A DNA stretch of 64,000 nucleotides, from the NCBI RefSeq assembly GCF_027594865.1, contig NZ_CP089391.1:930001-994000 (forward strand). The letters run 5' to 3'. A model generated the notes under the pieces. That model saw only the letters and a list, made by a program, of their open reading frames with translations, was not told the DNA's origin and ran no database searches. The translations under genes and the position numbers were made by a program. Positions 1 to 7,291 of this stretch are shown here, in pieces. The DNA is from Bradyrhizobium xenonodulans (GTDB taxonomy: Bacteria; Pseudomonadota; Alphaproteobacteria; Rhizobiales; Xanthobacteraceae). Numbering within the stretch: position 1 is the first letter of the stretch; the number at the start of each line of letters is the position of its first letter.

Positions 1-32
1 GCCACAACGACACCGTAGAATCCCGGGGGTAT

Positions 33-1595
33 TCACCCCACCATCCGGTCGCGTCCGCTCCAGAACCCCGCGCGCAGCACCTTCTTGTCGACCTTGCCGA
101 CGCCGGTCATCGGCAGCTGCTTGACGAACTGGATCTGTTTCGGCGCATGCGCCGAGCCCTTGCGCGTCCTCACCATATTGATCAGCTCGTCGGCATCCGG
201 CTTTGTGCCTTCGCGCGGCACGACGACGGCGGTGACGGCCTCGCCCCATTTGTCGTCGGGAACGCCGACGACCGCGACCATCGCGACATCGGCATGCTGC
301 GACAGCACGTCCTCGACCTCGCGCGGAAAGATGTTGAAGCCGCCGGTGACGATCATGTCCTTCTTGCGGTCGAGGATGAACATGTAGCCGCGCTCGTCCT
401 TGCGCGCGATGTCGCCGGTGTGGACCCAGCCGTTCTTCAGCGTCTCGGCGGTGATATCAGGCCGCTTCCAGTATTCCGCCATGACATGCGGGGCGCGTAC
501 GCAGATTTCGCCGGCCTCGCCGGTCTTCACCTCCTGGTCGTCGTCGTCGAGGATTTTGACCTCGCAGGCCGCGATCGGGAAGCCGCAGGACAGAAACAGT
601 TCCGGCGTCCTGGGATCGTGATCCGCCTTGCGCAGCACCGAGACCGGATAGCATTCGGTCTGGCCGTAGAGCTGCGAAAACACCGGCCCGATCCGTTCGA
701 TGCCCTCGAGCAGCCGGCTCGGCGACATCGCGGAGGCGCCGTAGAGCACGAGCTCGAGCGATGACAGGTCGGTCCTGCCGAGCGCGGGATGATCGAGCAG
801 CACGTAGATCATCGTCGGAACGAACAGCGTGAAATTGATGCGCTCGCGCGCGATCGTCGCCAGCACGGCCTCGGGATCGAATCCCTTCAGCATGTGCACG
901 GTGCCGCCGCGCATCAGGGTCGGCAGCACCTTCGTGCCGGCGACATGGCTGATCGGGGCGACCGTGAGATAGCGCGCGCCATCGGGGATTTCAAAGTCGG
1001 CGAGGATCGCGGCAGCAGCTCCGGCATTTTCGCGATGGTAGCGCAGCGCGCCCTTGGATTTGCCGGTCGTGCCGCCGGTGTAATTCAGCGTCGAGAGATC
1101 GTCGGGGCCGGCGAGGCACAGCGGGCTGGTGTGGCCTTCGATCTCGATCGCCTGCAACAGATCGACGCCGTAGTCGGCCGGTCCCATGGTGAAGACCGCT
1201 TTGAGCATGCCCGCTTGGGCGGCGAGCTCGCCGCCGCGCTCGCGGAAGGCGGCGGCATCGACCACCAGCACCTCGGCCTCGGAATCCTCGAGCTGAAAGA
1301 GCTGGTCGGCCTGCGATCCCAGTGGATGCAGCCAGGTGATGCAGAACCGCGACAATTGCGCGGCGACGCCGGCGCACCAGCTGTCGGCGCGGTTCGCGGT
1401 GAGGAAGGCGACGCGCGCGCCGGGCTGCAATCCGAGCCGCATGAAGACACCCTGGATACGTCCGATCAGGTCGATGGTGCCCTCATAGCTCAGCGATCCG
1501 CCGGGCCAGGCGAAAGCGGTGCGCCCGGGATAACGCGACAGCGCGCGTAGCGTCTGCGCGCAAGTCGGGGACGATGCGTGAAGCGGATCTGACAT
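33..1595 (-). CDS. AMP-dependent acyl-CoA synthetase/ligase
   Basis: Protein of 520 residues from the ANL adenylating superfamily, which activates a carboxylic acid with ATP and joins it to CoA. Visible motifs are the Thr/Ser/Gly-rich P-loop YTGGTTGKSKG at residues 172-182, YGQTE at 310-314, the hinge region TGDIARKDERGYMFILDRKK and the C-terminal catalytic lysine in GKVDKK. The reading frame stays open far upstream, but the ATG at 1595 is preceded by GAGGAAAC and begins the normal family N-terminus, so the 334-codon extension is rejected. It is divergent from the nitronate monooxygenase-like gene 123 bp away, which suggests shared control. The substrate (medium/long-chain fatty or aromatic acid) cannot be told from sequence. 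Confidence 0.9.
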   Translation of the reverse strand: MSDPLHASSPTCAQTLRALSRYPGRTAFAWPGGSLSYEGTIDLIGRIQGVFMRLGLQPGARVAFLTANRADSWCAGVAAQLSRFCITWLHPLGSQADQLFQLEDSEAEVLVVDAAAFRERGGELAAQAGMLKAVFTMGPADYGVDLLQAIEIEGHTSPLCLAGPDDLSTLNYTGGTTGKSKGALRYHRENAGAAAAILADFEIPDGARYLTVAPISHVAGTKVLPTLMRGGTVHMLKGFDPEAVLATIARERINFTLFVPTMIYVLLDHPALGRTDLSSLELVLYGASAMSPSRLLEGIERIGPVFSQLYGQTECYPVSVLRKADHDPRTPELFLSCGFPIAACEVKILDDDDQEVKTGEAGEICVRAPHVMAEYWKRPDITAETLKNGWVHTGDIARKDERGYMFILDRKKDMIVTGGFNIFPREVEDVLSQHADVAMVAVVGVPDDKWGEAVTAVVVPREGTKPDADELINMVRTRKGSAHAPKQIQFVKQLPMTGVGKVDKKVLRAGFWSGRDRMVG

Positions 1596-1718
1596 GCGTT
1601 TCCTCGCTGCTTTGTCATCGGCTTCTGGCGTGCCAATGTTGCTGATGACGCTAGCACAGAGAATGCGGGATGGAACGACAAAGCCCGCGCTGCGGGCGAG
1701 AGTGACAGGGAGGCTTGA

Positions 1719-2693
1719 GTGACATCCGATCGACTGCAGCATTTTCGCGATCGCCTCAGCCTGCCTTTGATCGCAGCGCCGATGTTTCTGGTGTCGGGCG
1801 TCGAGCTCATGGTCGCGGCTTGCCAGAGCGGTGTGATCGGCAGCTTTCCCACCGTGAATTGCCGCAGCACGGAACAGCTCGATGCATGGCTCACCGAGAT
1901 CGAAACGCGACTGCGGCAGCACGAAGATCAAACCGGCCGCAAGGCCGCGCCGCTCTGTCCGAACCTGATCGTGCATCGCTCCAACGCGCGGCTGGAGCAG
2001 GATCTCGCCGTGCTGCTGCGGCAGAAGCCCGAGATCGTCATCACGTCGGTCGGGTCCCCGGCGCCGGTGTTGGAGCCGCTGCACGATGCCGGCGTGCTGG
2101 TGCTGGCGGATGTTGCCTCGATCCGTCACGCCGAGCGCGCAGCGGAAGCCGGTGCCGATGGTCTCGTGCTGCTCACGGCGGGCGCGGGCGGGCAGACCGG
2201 CTGGCTCAATCCGTTCGCCTTCGTCCGAGCGGTGCGTGCGTTCTACGACGGCATCATTGTGCTCGCGGGCGGCATCAGCGATGGTCATGCGCTGCATGCG
2301 GCCGAAGTGCTCGGCTGCGATCTCGGTTACATGGGCACGAAGTTCATTGCGACGCGCGAGAGCATGGCGGACGAGCGCCATAAGCGGATGCTGGTCGACA
2401 GCAGCGCCGACGATATTCTGCTCACCACCGCGTTCACGGGCTTGCAGACCAGCATGCTGAAGCCGTCGATCGTGGCTGCTGGTCTTGATCCCGACGATCT
2501 GCCGGCCCGTGGCGCGATCGAGATCGGCAAGGATATCGACGTCGGCGCGCGCGAAAGCCGTCCGAAACGCTGGCGCGACATCTGGAGCGGCGGGCACTCG
2601 ACGTCGGGCGTGACCGACGTGATGGCGGTCGATGGTCTCGTCGCGCGGACGGTCGCCGAATATCGCGAGGCCGGCGGGCGTTCGTCCCCGTAA
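1719..2693 (+). CDS. Nitronate monooxygenase-like flavoprotein (NMO/2-nitropropane dioxygenase family)
   Basis: TIM-barrel FMN protein of 324 residues. Family marks are the N-terminal strand LPLIAAPMFLVSG followed by ACQSGVIGSFP, the Gly-rich TAGAGGQTG loop near residue 155, and the phosphate-binding segment GGISDGHAL with GYMGTKFIAT near residues 185-213. The start is a GTG behind GGGAGG. Family members oxidise nitronates or act as FMN-dependent enoyl reductase-like enzymes; many genome copies have no known substrate. It is paralogous to the gene at 40084-41058, and both copies lie close to an acyl-CoA ligase, which points to a role in acyl or nitro-acid catabolism. That role is inference. 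Confidence 0.88.
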   Translation: MTSDRLQHFRDRLSLPLIAAPMFLVSGVELMVAACQSGVIGSFPTVNCRSTEQLDAWLTEIETRLRQHEDQTGRKAAPLCPNLIVHRSNARLEQDLAVLLRQKPEIVITSVGSPAPVLEPLHDAGVLVLADVASIRHAERAAEAGADGLVLLTAGAGGQTGWLNPFAFVRAVRAFYDGIIVLAGGISDGHALHAAEVLGCDLGYMGTKFIATRESMADERHKRMLVDSSADDILLTTAFTGLQTSMLKPSIVAAGLDPDDLPARGAIEIGKDIDVGARESRPKRWRDIWSGGHSTSGVTDVMAVDGLVARTVAEYREAGGRSSP

Positions 2694-2756
2694 AGACCCG
2701 GAGAAGAGCGCGCCGCCTGATCACAGTTAATCGAGCGCTCCTTCAAACCCCCTCAC

Positions 2757-2772
2757 TTAACGGCAGATTAAC
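2757..2772 (+). promoter_or_regulatory. CtrA-type binding site (TTAA-N7-TTAAC)
   Basis: The sequence is TTAA, seven bases (CGGCAGA), then TTAAC. This matches the full CtrA consensus known from Caulobacter and rhizobia. It lies 57 bp before the start of the small gene at 2829, a normal position for promoter control. Only the motif match is seen; binding is inferred. Confidence 0.5.
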
Positions 2773-2828
2773 CAACGCCCGCCAAGAATCCCTCTCACGG
2801 CCGCCAATCAGGACGAGAGGGACAGGCG

Positions 2829-3077
2829 ATGGACTTCGATTTTCTCAACAGCAAGACCGCCGCGACGCTGGATGAAATCCGCGTTCGCGTCGCCCATGCG
2901 CTGGCCCGCCACCCGCTGTGCCGCAACGTGCGCTTCGACATCGTCAAGGTCCCCCGCACCCGCCGGGGCGGCAACTGGACGGTGACGTTGCAATCGGTCG
3001 AGCCGCGCGCGGTCTGGGAGGCCTCCGAGATCGTCGCCGACATCCAGGATGCCTACGACCTGGCGCTAGCTGCCTGA
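2829..3077 (+). CDS. Small conserved hypothetical protein
   Basis: Protein of 82 residues, soluble, no signal peptide or membrane segment. It opens with MDFDFLNSKTAATLDEIRVR and has a basic middle (KVPRTRRGG) that could touch nucleic acid, though no known fold is recognised. A good ribosome site (GAGAGGGACAGG) precedes the ATG. It stands alone, with a TTAA-N7-TTAAC motif 57 bp upstream that would place it under CtrA cell-cycle control. I recall similar short proteins in Bradyrhizobium genomes but no assigned function. Confidence 0.7.
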   Translation: MDFDFLNSKTAATLDEIRVRVAHALARHPLCRNVRFDIVKVPRTRRGGNWTVTLQSVEPRAVWEASEIVADIQDAYDLALAA

Positions 3078-3209
3078 TTTTCTAGAGATTTCAGGGGCAT
3101 GTCGCCCTAGTCCGCGCGATTGCCGCCGCAATGGCACGGTTAAGCCTTAATTATCGCCCAGTTTCCGGGCACTGATCACGTGGACTTGAAGCTGGGCGCG
3201 GAGAGACGT

Positions 3210-3917
3210 TTGTCGAAAGCCATCACCATCGTCGTGCTGACCTGTTTCCTCGTGCTCGGCGCGGCCACCACCGCCATTCTCGGCCGTGACAGCGTGCCCA
3301 GCGTCAGCGCGGAGATGATCACGCAGGCCCCGGCGAAGCCGCTTTCGACCAACCGCGCCGCCAAGGCCGACCGTCTGGTCCCGACATTGGCCCTCGCCTC
3401 GGCGGCGATCGATCCGGTGCAGGTGCCCGCCGACAAGCTTTCGCAGACGCCGGTGCTGACCGAGCCGTTGCGCCAGGCTTTTGCCGCTGCAACCCCTGCC
3501 GATTTCCCGATGCCCAAGGCAAGTGTGAACGAGGCCCCCGCCGCCGCAGAGGCTCCGCCGGCCGAAGCCCCGGCCAAGCCGAAAGTCGTCGCCAAGCCGC
3601 AGCCGCAGAAAAACTATTCGCTGCTGTCCGAGGCGCAGATCGCGGGCATCAGGGATCGTCTGAAGCTGTCGTCGTCGCAGGAATATTATTGGCCCTCCGT
3701 CGAGACCGCCCTGCGCAATGTGGTCCGCAAGATCTCGGCCAACAAGCTTTCCAACCCGAACGCGCCGGGCGTGCCGATCGATCCGAATTGCGATGAGGTC
3801 CAGCAATTGAAGTCGGCCGCGATGCCGCTGCTGTTCCAGTTGCGTGACGACCAGAAGGAAGAAGTGCGCAAGCTCGCCCGCATCATCGGGCTGGAGAAGG
3901 TCGCGCAGCAGATCTAA
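3210..3917 (+). CDS. Membrane-anchored or secreted protein with a Spy/LTXXQ-like C-terminal region
   Basis: About 235 residues. An N-terminal hydrophobic stretch (ITIVVLTCFLVLGAATTAIL) acts as signal or anchor, followed by a Pro/Ala/Lys-rich linker (residues about 95-140) and a conserved-looking helical C-terminus beginning LLSEAQIAGIRDRLKL and including EYYWPSVETALRNV. That spacing of a leading Glu-Ala-Gln helix and a Trp-Pro helix recalls periplasmic LTXXQ/Spy-type helical proteins; the link is tentative. The TTG at 3210 is chosen because GGAGAG sits four bases before it; a GTG at 3180 would add ten residues. It probably works in the periplasm. Confidence 0.65.
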   Translation: MSKAITIVVLTCFLVLGAATTAILGRDSVPSVSAEMITQAPAKPLSTNRAAKADRLVPTLALASAAIDPVQVPADKLSQTPVLTEPLRQAFAAATPADFPMPKASVNEAPAAAEAPPAEAPAKPKVVAKPQPQKNYSLLSEAQIAGIRDRLKLSSSQEYYWPSVETALRNVVRKISANKLSNPNAPGVPIDPNCDEVQQLKSAAMPLLFQLRDDQKEEVRKLARIIGLEKVAQQI

Positions 3918-4000
3918 CGCAAGTTCCTTCGGGAACTGCGCCCCTATCAGGAACATCCGGTAATCGACAGCGTTGCCCGCTCCAAACAGGGAGTGGATTA

Positions 4001-4702
4001 ATGCGCGCCGCGACAGCCTATTTCGTCGGTGCCGGAACGATCGTCGTCGCCATCGCCATTGGTCTCGGCGGCGGTATCGTCGCCGGCAACATCATGAATC
4101 CGATCGCGCCCAAGCAGGGCCCGGACGCCGGCAAGATGGCGCAGCGCGCTGAAGCCGCCGCCCAGGCTGCTACACCTGCCACGACCAGCGCGCCCTCCGA
4201 GCGCGTGCAATATCTCACCGGCACGCAGGCTTTCGGCACAGTGATCGCCGCGCCCGCGCAGGCAAAGGACGAAGCCACGCAGGCCACCCAGGCAAGTGCC
4301 GAGCCACCGGCGCCGCAGCCTTCGCAAGCGGCCGCGGTCGAGCCGCCCAAGGAGCAGATCAAGGAGCCGCTCAAGCCGGCATCCACTTCGCCTCCGCCGG
4401 CCGCAAAACCTGCCGAGCAGCAGGCGTCGACAGAACCATCCTCTTCACCTGACAACGCTTACGCCAAGGCCCGGGATTCCGACGTGAAGCGCGCCGCATC
4501 CGAGCGGCGCCGGATCGAACGCCGCGAGCGCTGGACCGAGCGCCGCTACTACGACTCCCGCGAGCCGCGAGGCATGCGCGATCGCACCGATTGGGACGAT
4601 GTCGCGCGCAACGTCCGCGAAGATTCCGACGGGCGTGACTATGCCAGCCGTCCGCGCAGCGGCTTCCCGCACATCAGGCTGTTCGGACCTGACGACGACT
4701 AA
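4001..4702 (+). CDS. Hypothetical single-pass membrane protein, Pro/Ala- and Arg-rich
   Basis: Protein of 233 residues. One transmembrane helix covers about residues 6-30 (VGAGTIVVAIAIGLGGGIVAG). A low-complexity Ala/Pro/Gln/Glu region follows to about residue 160, then a strongly Arg-rich segment (RRRIERRERWTERRYYDSREPRG). No domain is recognised. The layout, a membrane anchor with a disordered charged tail, fits a cell-envelope or cytoplasmic tethering protein, but nothing more can be claimed. It lies 83 bp after the gene ending at 3917 in the same direction and faces the GMC oxidoreductase tail to tail with a 9-bp gap. Confidence 0.7.
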   Translation: MRAATAYFVGAGTIVVAIAIGLGGGIVAGNIMNPIAPKQGPDAGKMAQRAEAAAQAATPATTSAPSERVQYLTGTQAFGTVIAAPAQAKDEATQATQASAEPPAPQPSQAAAVEPPKEQIKEPLKPASTSPPPAAKPAEQQASTEPSSSPDNAYAKARDSDVKRAASERRRIERRERWTERRYYDSREPRGMRDRTDWDDVARNVREDSDGRDYASRPRSGFPHIRLFGPDDD

Positions 4703-4711
4703 TACTTGTCG

Positions 4712-6292
4712 TCAGCCCAGGATCGCGGCCGCCGCGCATTCGGCGATCAGGATGGTCGGCGTCTGGATGTTGCCCGAGATCATGATCGGGATCGCCGAGG
4801 CGTCGGCGACATGCAGGCCATCGATGCCACGCACCTTCAGGCGTTGCGGATCGACGACGGCCAGATCATCCGTGCCCATTCGGCAGGTTGAGGCGGCGTG
4901 ATAGAGCGTCGTGCAGTGGCCGCGAATGTAGTCGGCGATGTCGGCATCGCTCACGGCCTCCGCACTCGGCGTGACCTCGCCCTCGATCAATTCCTTCAGT
5001 GGTGATTGCGCCGCGATGCGGCGGTTGATGCGTACGCCTTCGATCATGGTCGCGATGTCGTTGCCGCTGGCGTCCGACGCGAAATAGCCGGGATCGATTG
5101 CGGGATGCTCGATCGGATCGGCGGAGCGCAGCGCGATCTGGCCGCGGCTGTTCGGCCGCTGCAAGGTCGCATGCAGCGTGATGCCAGGCCTGGACGACAG
5201 AAAGCGGACGTAGTCGCGGTGCGGGCTGATCGCGCCATAGAGCTGAAGGTCGGGCTCGACGCCGGGGCGGCTGCGTACATGCGCGCCGGCGGCGACCCAG
5301 GGCGAGGTGCGCGGACCGCTGCGATGCGCCTGCCACTCTGCGAGGCTCGCGGCAAGACTCTCGTCGGTCCAGGCGCCGACCCCTATCTTCTCATTGGTGT
5401 AGAAGGTGATGGGAATGTTGATGTGGTCCTGGAGATCCTTGCCGACGCCGGGTAGATCATGCACGACGTCGACGCCGACCGCCTTCAATTCGTCGGCCGG
5501 ACCGACGCCCGACAGCAGCAATTGTTGCGCCGAGCCGATGGCCCCGGAGGCGAGCACGACCTCGCCGGCGGCGAAGGCGCTCTTCGGCCGTCCATCCTCG
5601 AGATATTCGACGCCGATCGCGTGGCCGCGCTCGATGATGACGCGGGTCACGCGTATGGCTGTCTTCAGCGTGAGATTGGCGCGCGTCAGCGCCGGGCGCA
5701 AATAGGCCTTGCCGGTGCCGAAGCGCTCGCCGTCCTTGATGACGAACTGGAAGAAGCCTGCGCCTTCCTGGGTGGGGCCGTTGAAATCGGGATTGTGCGG
5801 GAGACCCGCGGCCTGCGCCGCCTCCAGCCATTTCAATTCATTGGGATCGACGAAGGGAACGTCGGCGACGTGCAAGGGGCCGCTCGTGCCGTGGAAGGGA
5901 TCATCGGCGAAGCGCGCATTGCCCTCGAAAGCGATGAATTTCGGCAGCACGTCGCGCCACCCCCAGCCCATGCAGCCCGCTTTCTCCCAGCCGTCATAGT
6001 CTGAGGGCAGTCCGCGGATATAGATCATCGCGTTGATCGCACCGGAGCCGCCGACCATCTTGCCGCGCGGCCAGAAGATCCGCCGTCCGCGGCAGCCGGC
6101 CTGCGGTTCGGTATAAAAGCCCCAATCGACGGCGGTGTTGAACATCGTCGGCCAGTCGGACGGAATGTCCGAGGCGAGCGGCGCAGCGCGCCCGGCCTCC
6201 AGCACCAGCACCTTGCGATGCGGATCGGCCGACAGCCGGCCCGCCAGCACGCAGCCGGCCGAGCCGGCCCCGACGATGATCGTGTCGTACAT
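4712..6292 (-). CDS. GMC-family FAD-dependent oxidoreductase (choline dehydrogenase-like)
   Basis: Protein of 526 residues, the usual GMC length. The FAD Rossmann motif GAGSAGC starts at residue 8. GMC signature 1 is present (GGSGAINAMIYIRG), as is signature 2 (GAIGSAQQLLLSGVGP). The catalytic His lies in LYHAASTCRMG, and the C-terminal SGNIQTPT flavin segment is intact. These enzymes oxidise alcohols such as choline, polyethylene glycol alcohols or long-chain alcohols to aldehydes. No betaine aldehyde dehydrogenase or BetI-like regulator is nearby, so a choline role is not supported over other alcohols. The ATG is preceded by GGAGTG. It is monocistronic. Confidence 0.93.
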   Translation of the reverse strand: MYDTIIVGAGSAGCVLAGRLSADPHRKVLVLEAGRAAPLASDIPSDWPTMFNTAVDWGFYTEPQAGCRGRRIFWPRGKMVGGSGAINAMIYIRGLPSDYDGWEKAGCMGWGWRDVLPKFIAFEGNARFADDPFHGTSGPLHVADVPFVDPNELKWLEAAQAAGLPHNPDFNGPTQEGAGFFQFVIKDGERFGTGKAYLRPALTRANLTLKTAIRVTRVIIERGHAIGVEYLEDGRPKSAFAAGEVVLASGAIGSAQQLLLSGVGPADELKAVGVDVVHDLPGVGKDLQDHINIPITFYTNEKIGVGAWTDESLAASLAEWQAHRSGPRTSPWVAAGAHVRSRPGVEPDLQLYGAISPHRDYVRFLSSRPGITLHATLQRPNSRGQIALRSADPIEHPAIDPGYFASDASGNDIATMIEGVRINRRIAAQSPLKELIEGEVTPSAEAVSDADIADYIRGHCTTLYHAASTCRMGTDDLAVVDPQRLKVRGIDGLHVADASAIPIMISGNIQTPTILIAECAAAAILG

Positions 6293-6413
6293 TGAAGAGC
6301 ACTCCGAAAGTCACGGCGTCATGACGCAGAGCGCTTGCAAGATTCGTGCTTTGGAGGCGATCTCGACATGCCGGGATGCGTGCGCGGCACGCAGGCCCGG
6401 AATGACAGAAGGG

Positions 6414-6638
6414 TTAGCCCCCGTGCGATTCCACCACCTTGCGGCAGGCGTCGGAGAGCTTCGTCTTGTTCTCGCGCAGGCAGGCATTCATCTGCGGCGG
6501 CTTGCCGACATGCTCGGCGCAGAATTTGCTGGCGTCGCCGCGGCAGGCCATCTGCTCCTGCAACGTCGGACCGGATTGCGCCGTGGCGGGCAGGGTGGCG
6601 GCGGCGAGCAGCAGCGCGGCAAGAACTGAAGTCTTCAT
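6414..6638 (-). CDS. Small secreted Cys-rich repeat protein
   Basis: Protein of 74 residues. A cleavable signal peptide (MKTSVLAALLLAAATLPATAQ) is followed by a mature part with four cysteines: ACRGDASKFCAEH, NACLREN and DACRKVV. The CLREN/LSDAC pattern fits the cysteine-rich repeat family found in small periplasmic proteins of Bradyrhizobium and its relatives. The start is set by AGAGGTG before the ATG at 6638; the frame continues upstream without a better start. Function is unknown; disulfide-bonded and exported by inference. Confidence 0.8.
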   Translation of the reverse strand: MKTSVLAALLLAAATLPATAQSGPTLQEQMACRGDASKFCAEHVGKPPQMNACLRENKTKLSDACRKVVESHGG

Positions 6639-6720
6639 GAAGCACCTCTTTGGAATTGGGATGGGTCCCGCTTGGGATCGGGTGAGCCGAACCATCTCGC
6701 GGAGGCCCGCCGCCGGTCCA

Positions 6721-6736
6721 TGCCATGTTCATGGCA
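6721..6736. repeat. Perfect dyad TGCCATG-TT-CATGGCA
   Basis: A 7-bp inverted repeat with a two-base centre lies in the 236-bp gap between two divergent small secreted-protein genes. It could be an operator or a weak hairpin. It is the only structured element I see in the gap, which otherwise appears to hold the two promoters. Confidence 0.35.
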
Positions 6737-6874
6737 TCGGCCGGCCGTCCCGGCGGGCCGCACCCCCATCTTCATGGCATGTATCCGCGCGCCGTCTTTT
6801 GCCATTCAGGCTGCACGTCGGCTGCGAGACCCGGTGACTGCATCGGGACGCCGAACGGGAAGCAGGAGAGCAAG

Positions 6875-7156
6875 ATGTCGAAAAGAGTGGGAGCGCTGAG
6901 CGCCGGGCTGACGGTCATGATGCTCGCGGGCGCGGCGATGGTGTCGCTGGGTACGAGCCCGGCGCAGGCGGTGGTCTATTGCAAGACGGTCGGCGTGCCC
7001 AAGGGTTGCGTGGTGCGGCCGACTGGGGCGGTGGTGGTTGCACCAGCCGCCGCGGTCGCGGTGGCGACGCCCGGCGTGGGCGCGCCCGGCGTCGGCGTCC
7101 GTGCGGGCACGCCGATGAACCGCGGCGGTCCGGTCAATCGCGTCGGTGTGCGCTGA
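6875..7156 (+). CDS. Small secreted protein, Val/Ala/Gly/Pro-rich
   Basis: Protein of 93 residues. Signal peptide MSKRVGALSAGLTVMMLAGAAMVSLGTSPAQA is followed by VVYCKTVGVPKGCVVRP, which holds the only two cysteines and could form a disulfide, and then a low-complexity Val/Ala/Gly/Pro tail. The start is set by AGGAGAG before the ATG; a longer frame upstream is not supported. No function is recognised. The C-terminal Gly/Pro/Val repeats (GVGAPGVGVRAG) look unstructured. Confidence 0.7.
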   Translation: MSKRVGALSAGLTVMMLAGAAMVSLGTSPAQAVVYCKTVGVPKGCVVRPTGAVVVAPAAAVAVATPGVGAPGVGVRAGTPMNRGGPVNRVGVR

Positions 7157-7253
7157 CGATCGCGTTCGATTGAGTTGATTGCATTACTTCGGGCGCAAGG
7201 ATGACTTGCGGACGAACCCCCCGTCCTCCGCATGACCATAATCCGGCCCGTTC

Positions 7254-7288
7254 CCCCTCTCCGCGCGTCCCACACGTTCGGGGAGGGG
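7254..7288. terminator. Hairpin between convergent genes, likely bidirectional terminator
   Basis: Ten-base-pair stem (CCCCTCTCCG with CGGGGAGGGG, one G-U pair) and a 15-base loop, three bases after the stop of the sensor kinase on the minus strand and about 100 bp after the plus-strand gene. No clear U-tract, so termination strength is uncertain. Confidence 0.4.
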
Positions 7289-7291
7289 CTT

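Noticed and set aside
1596..2597. N-terminal extension of the first acyl-CoA ligase (334 codons)
   Set aside because: Low-complexity, antisense to the NMO-like gene, and a good ribosome site marks the start at 1595.
3140..3165. TTAAGCCTTAAT as a second CtrA site
   Set aside because: The spacing between the TTAA boxes is three bases, not seven.
4712..6292. GMC oxidoreductase as choline dehydrogenase BetA
   Set aside because: No betB, betI or choline transporter is adjacent, so only the family can be called.
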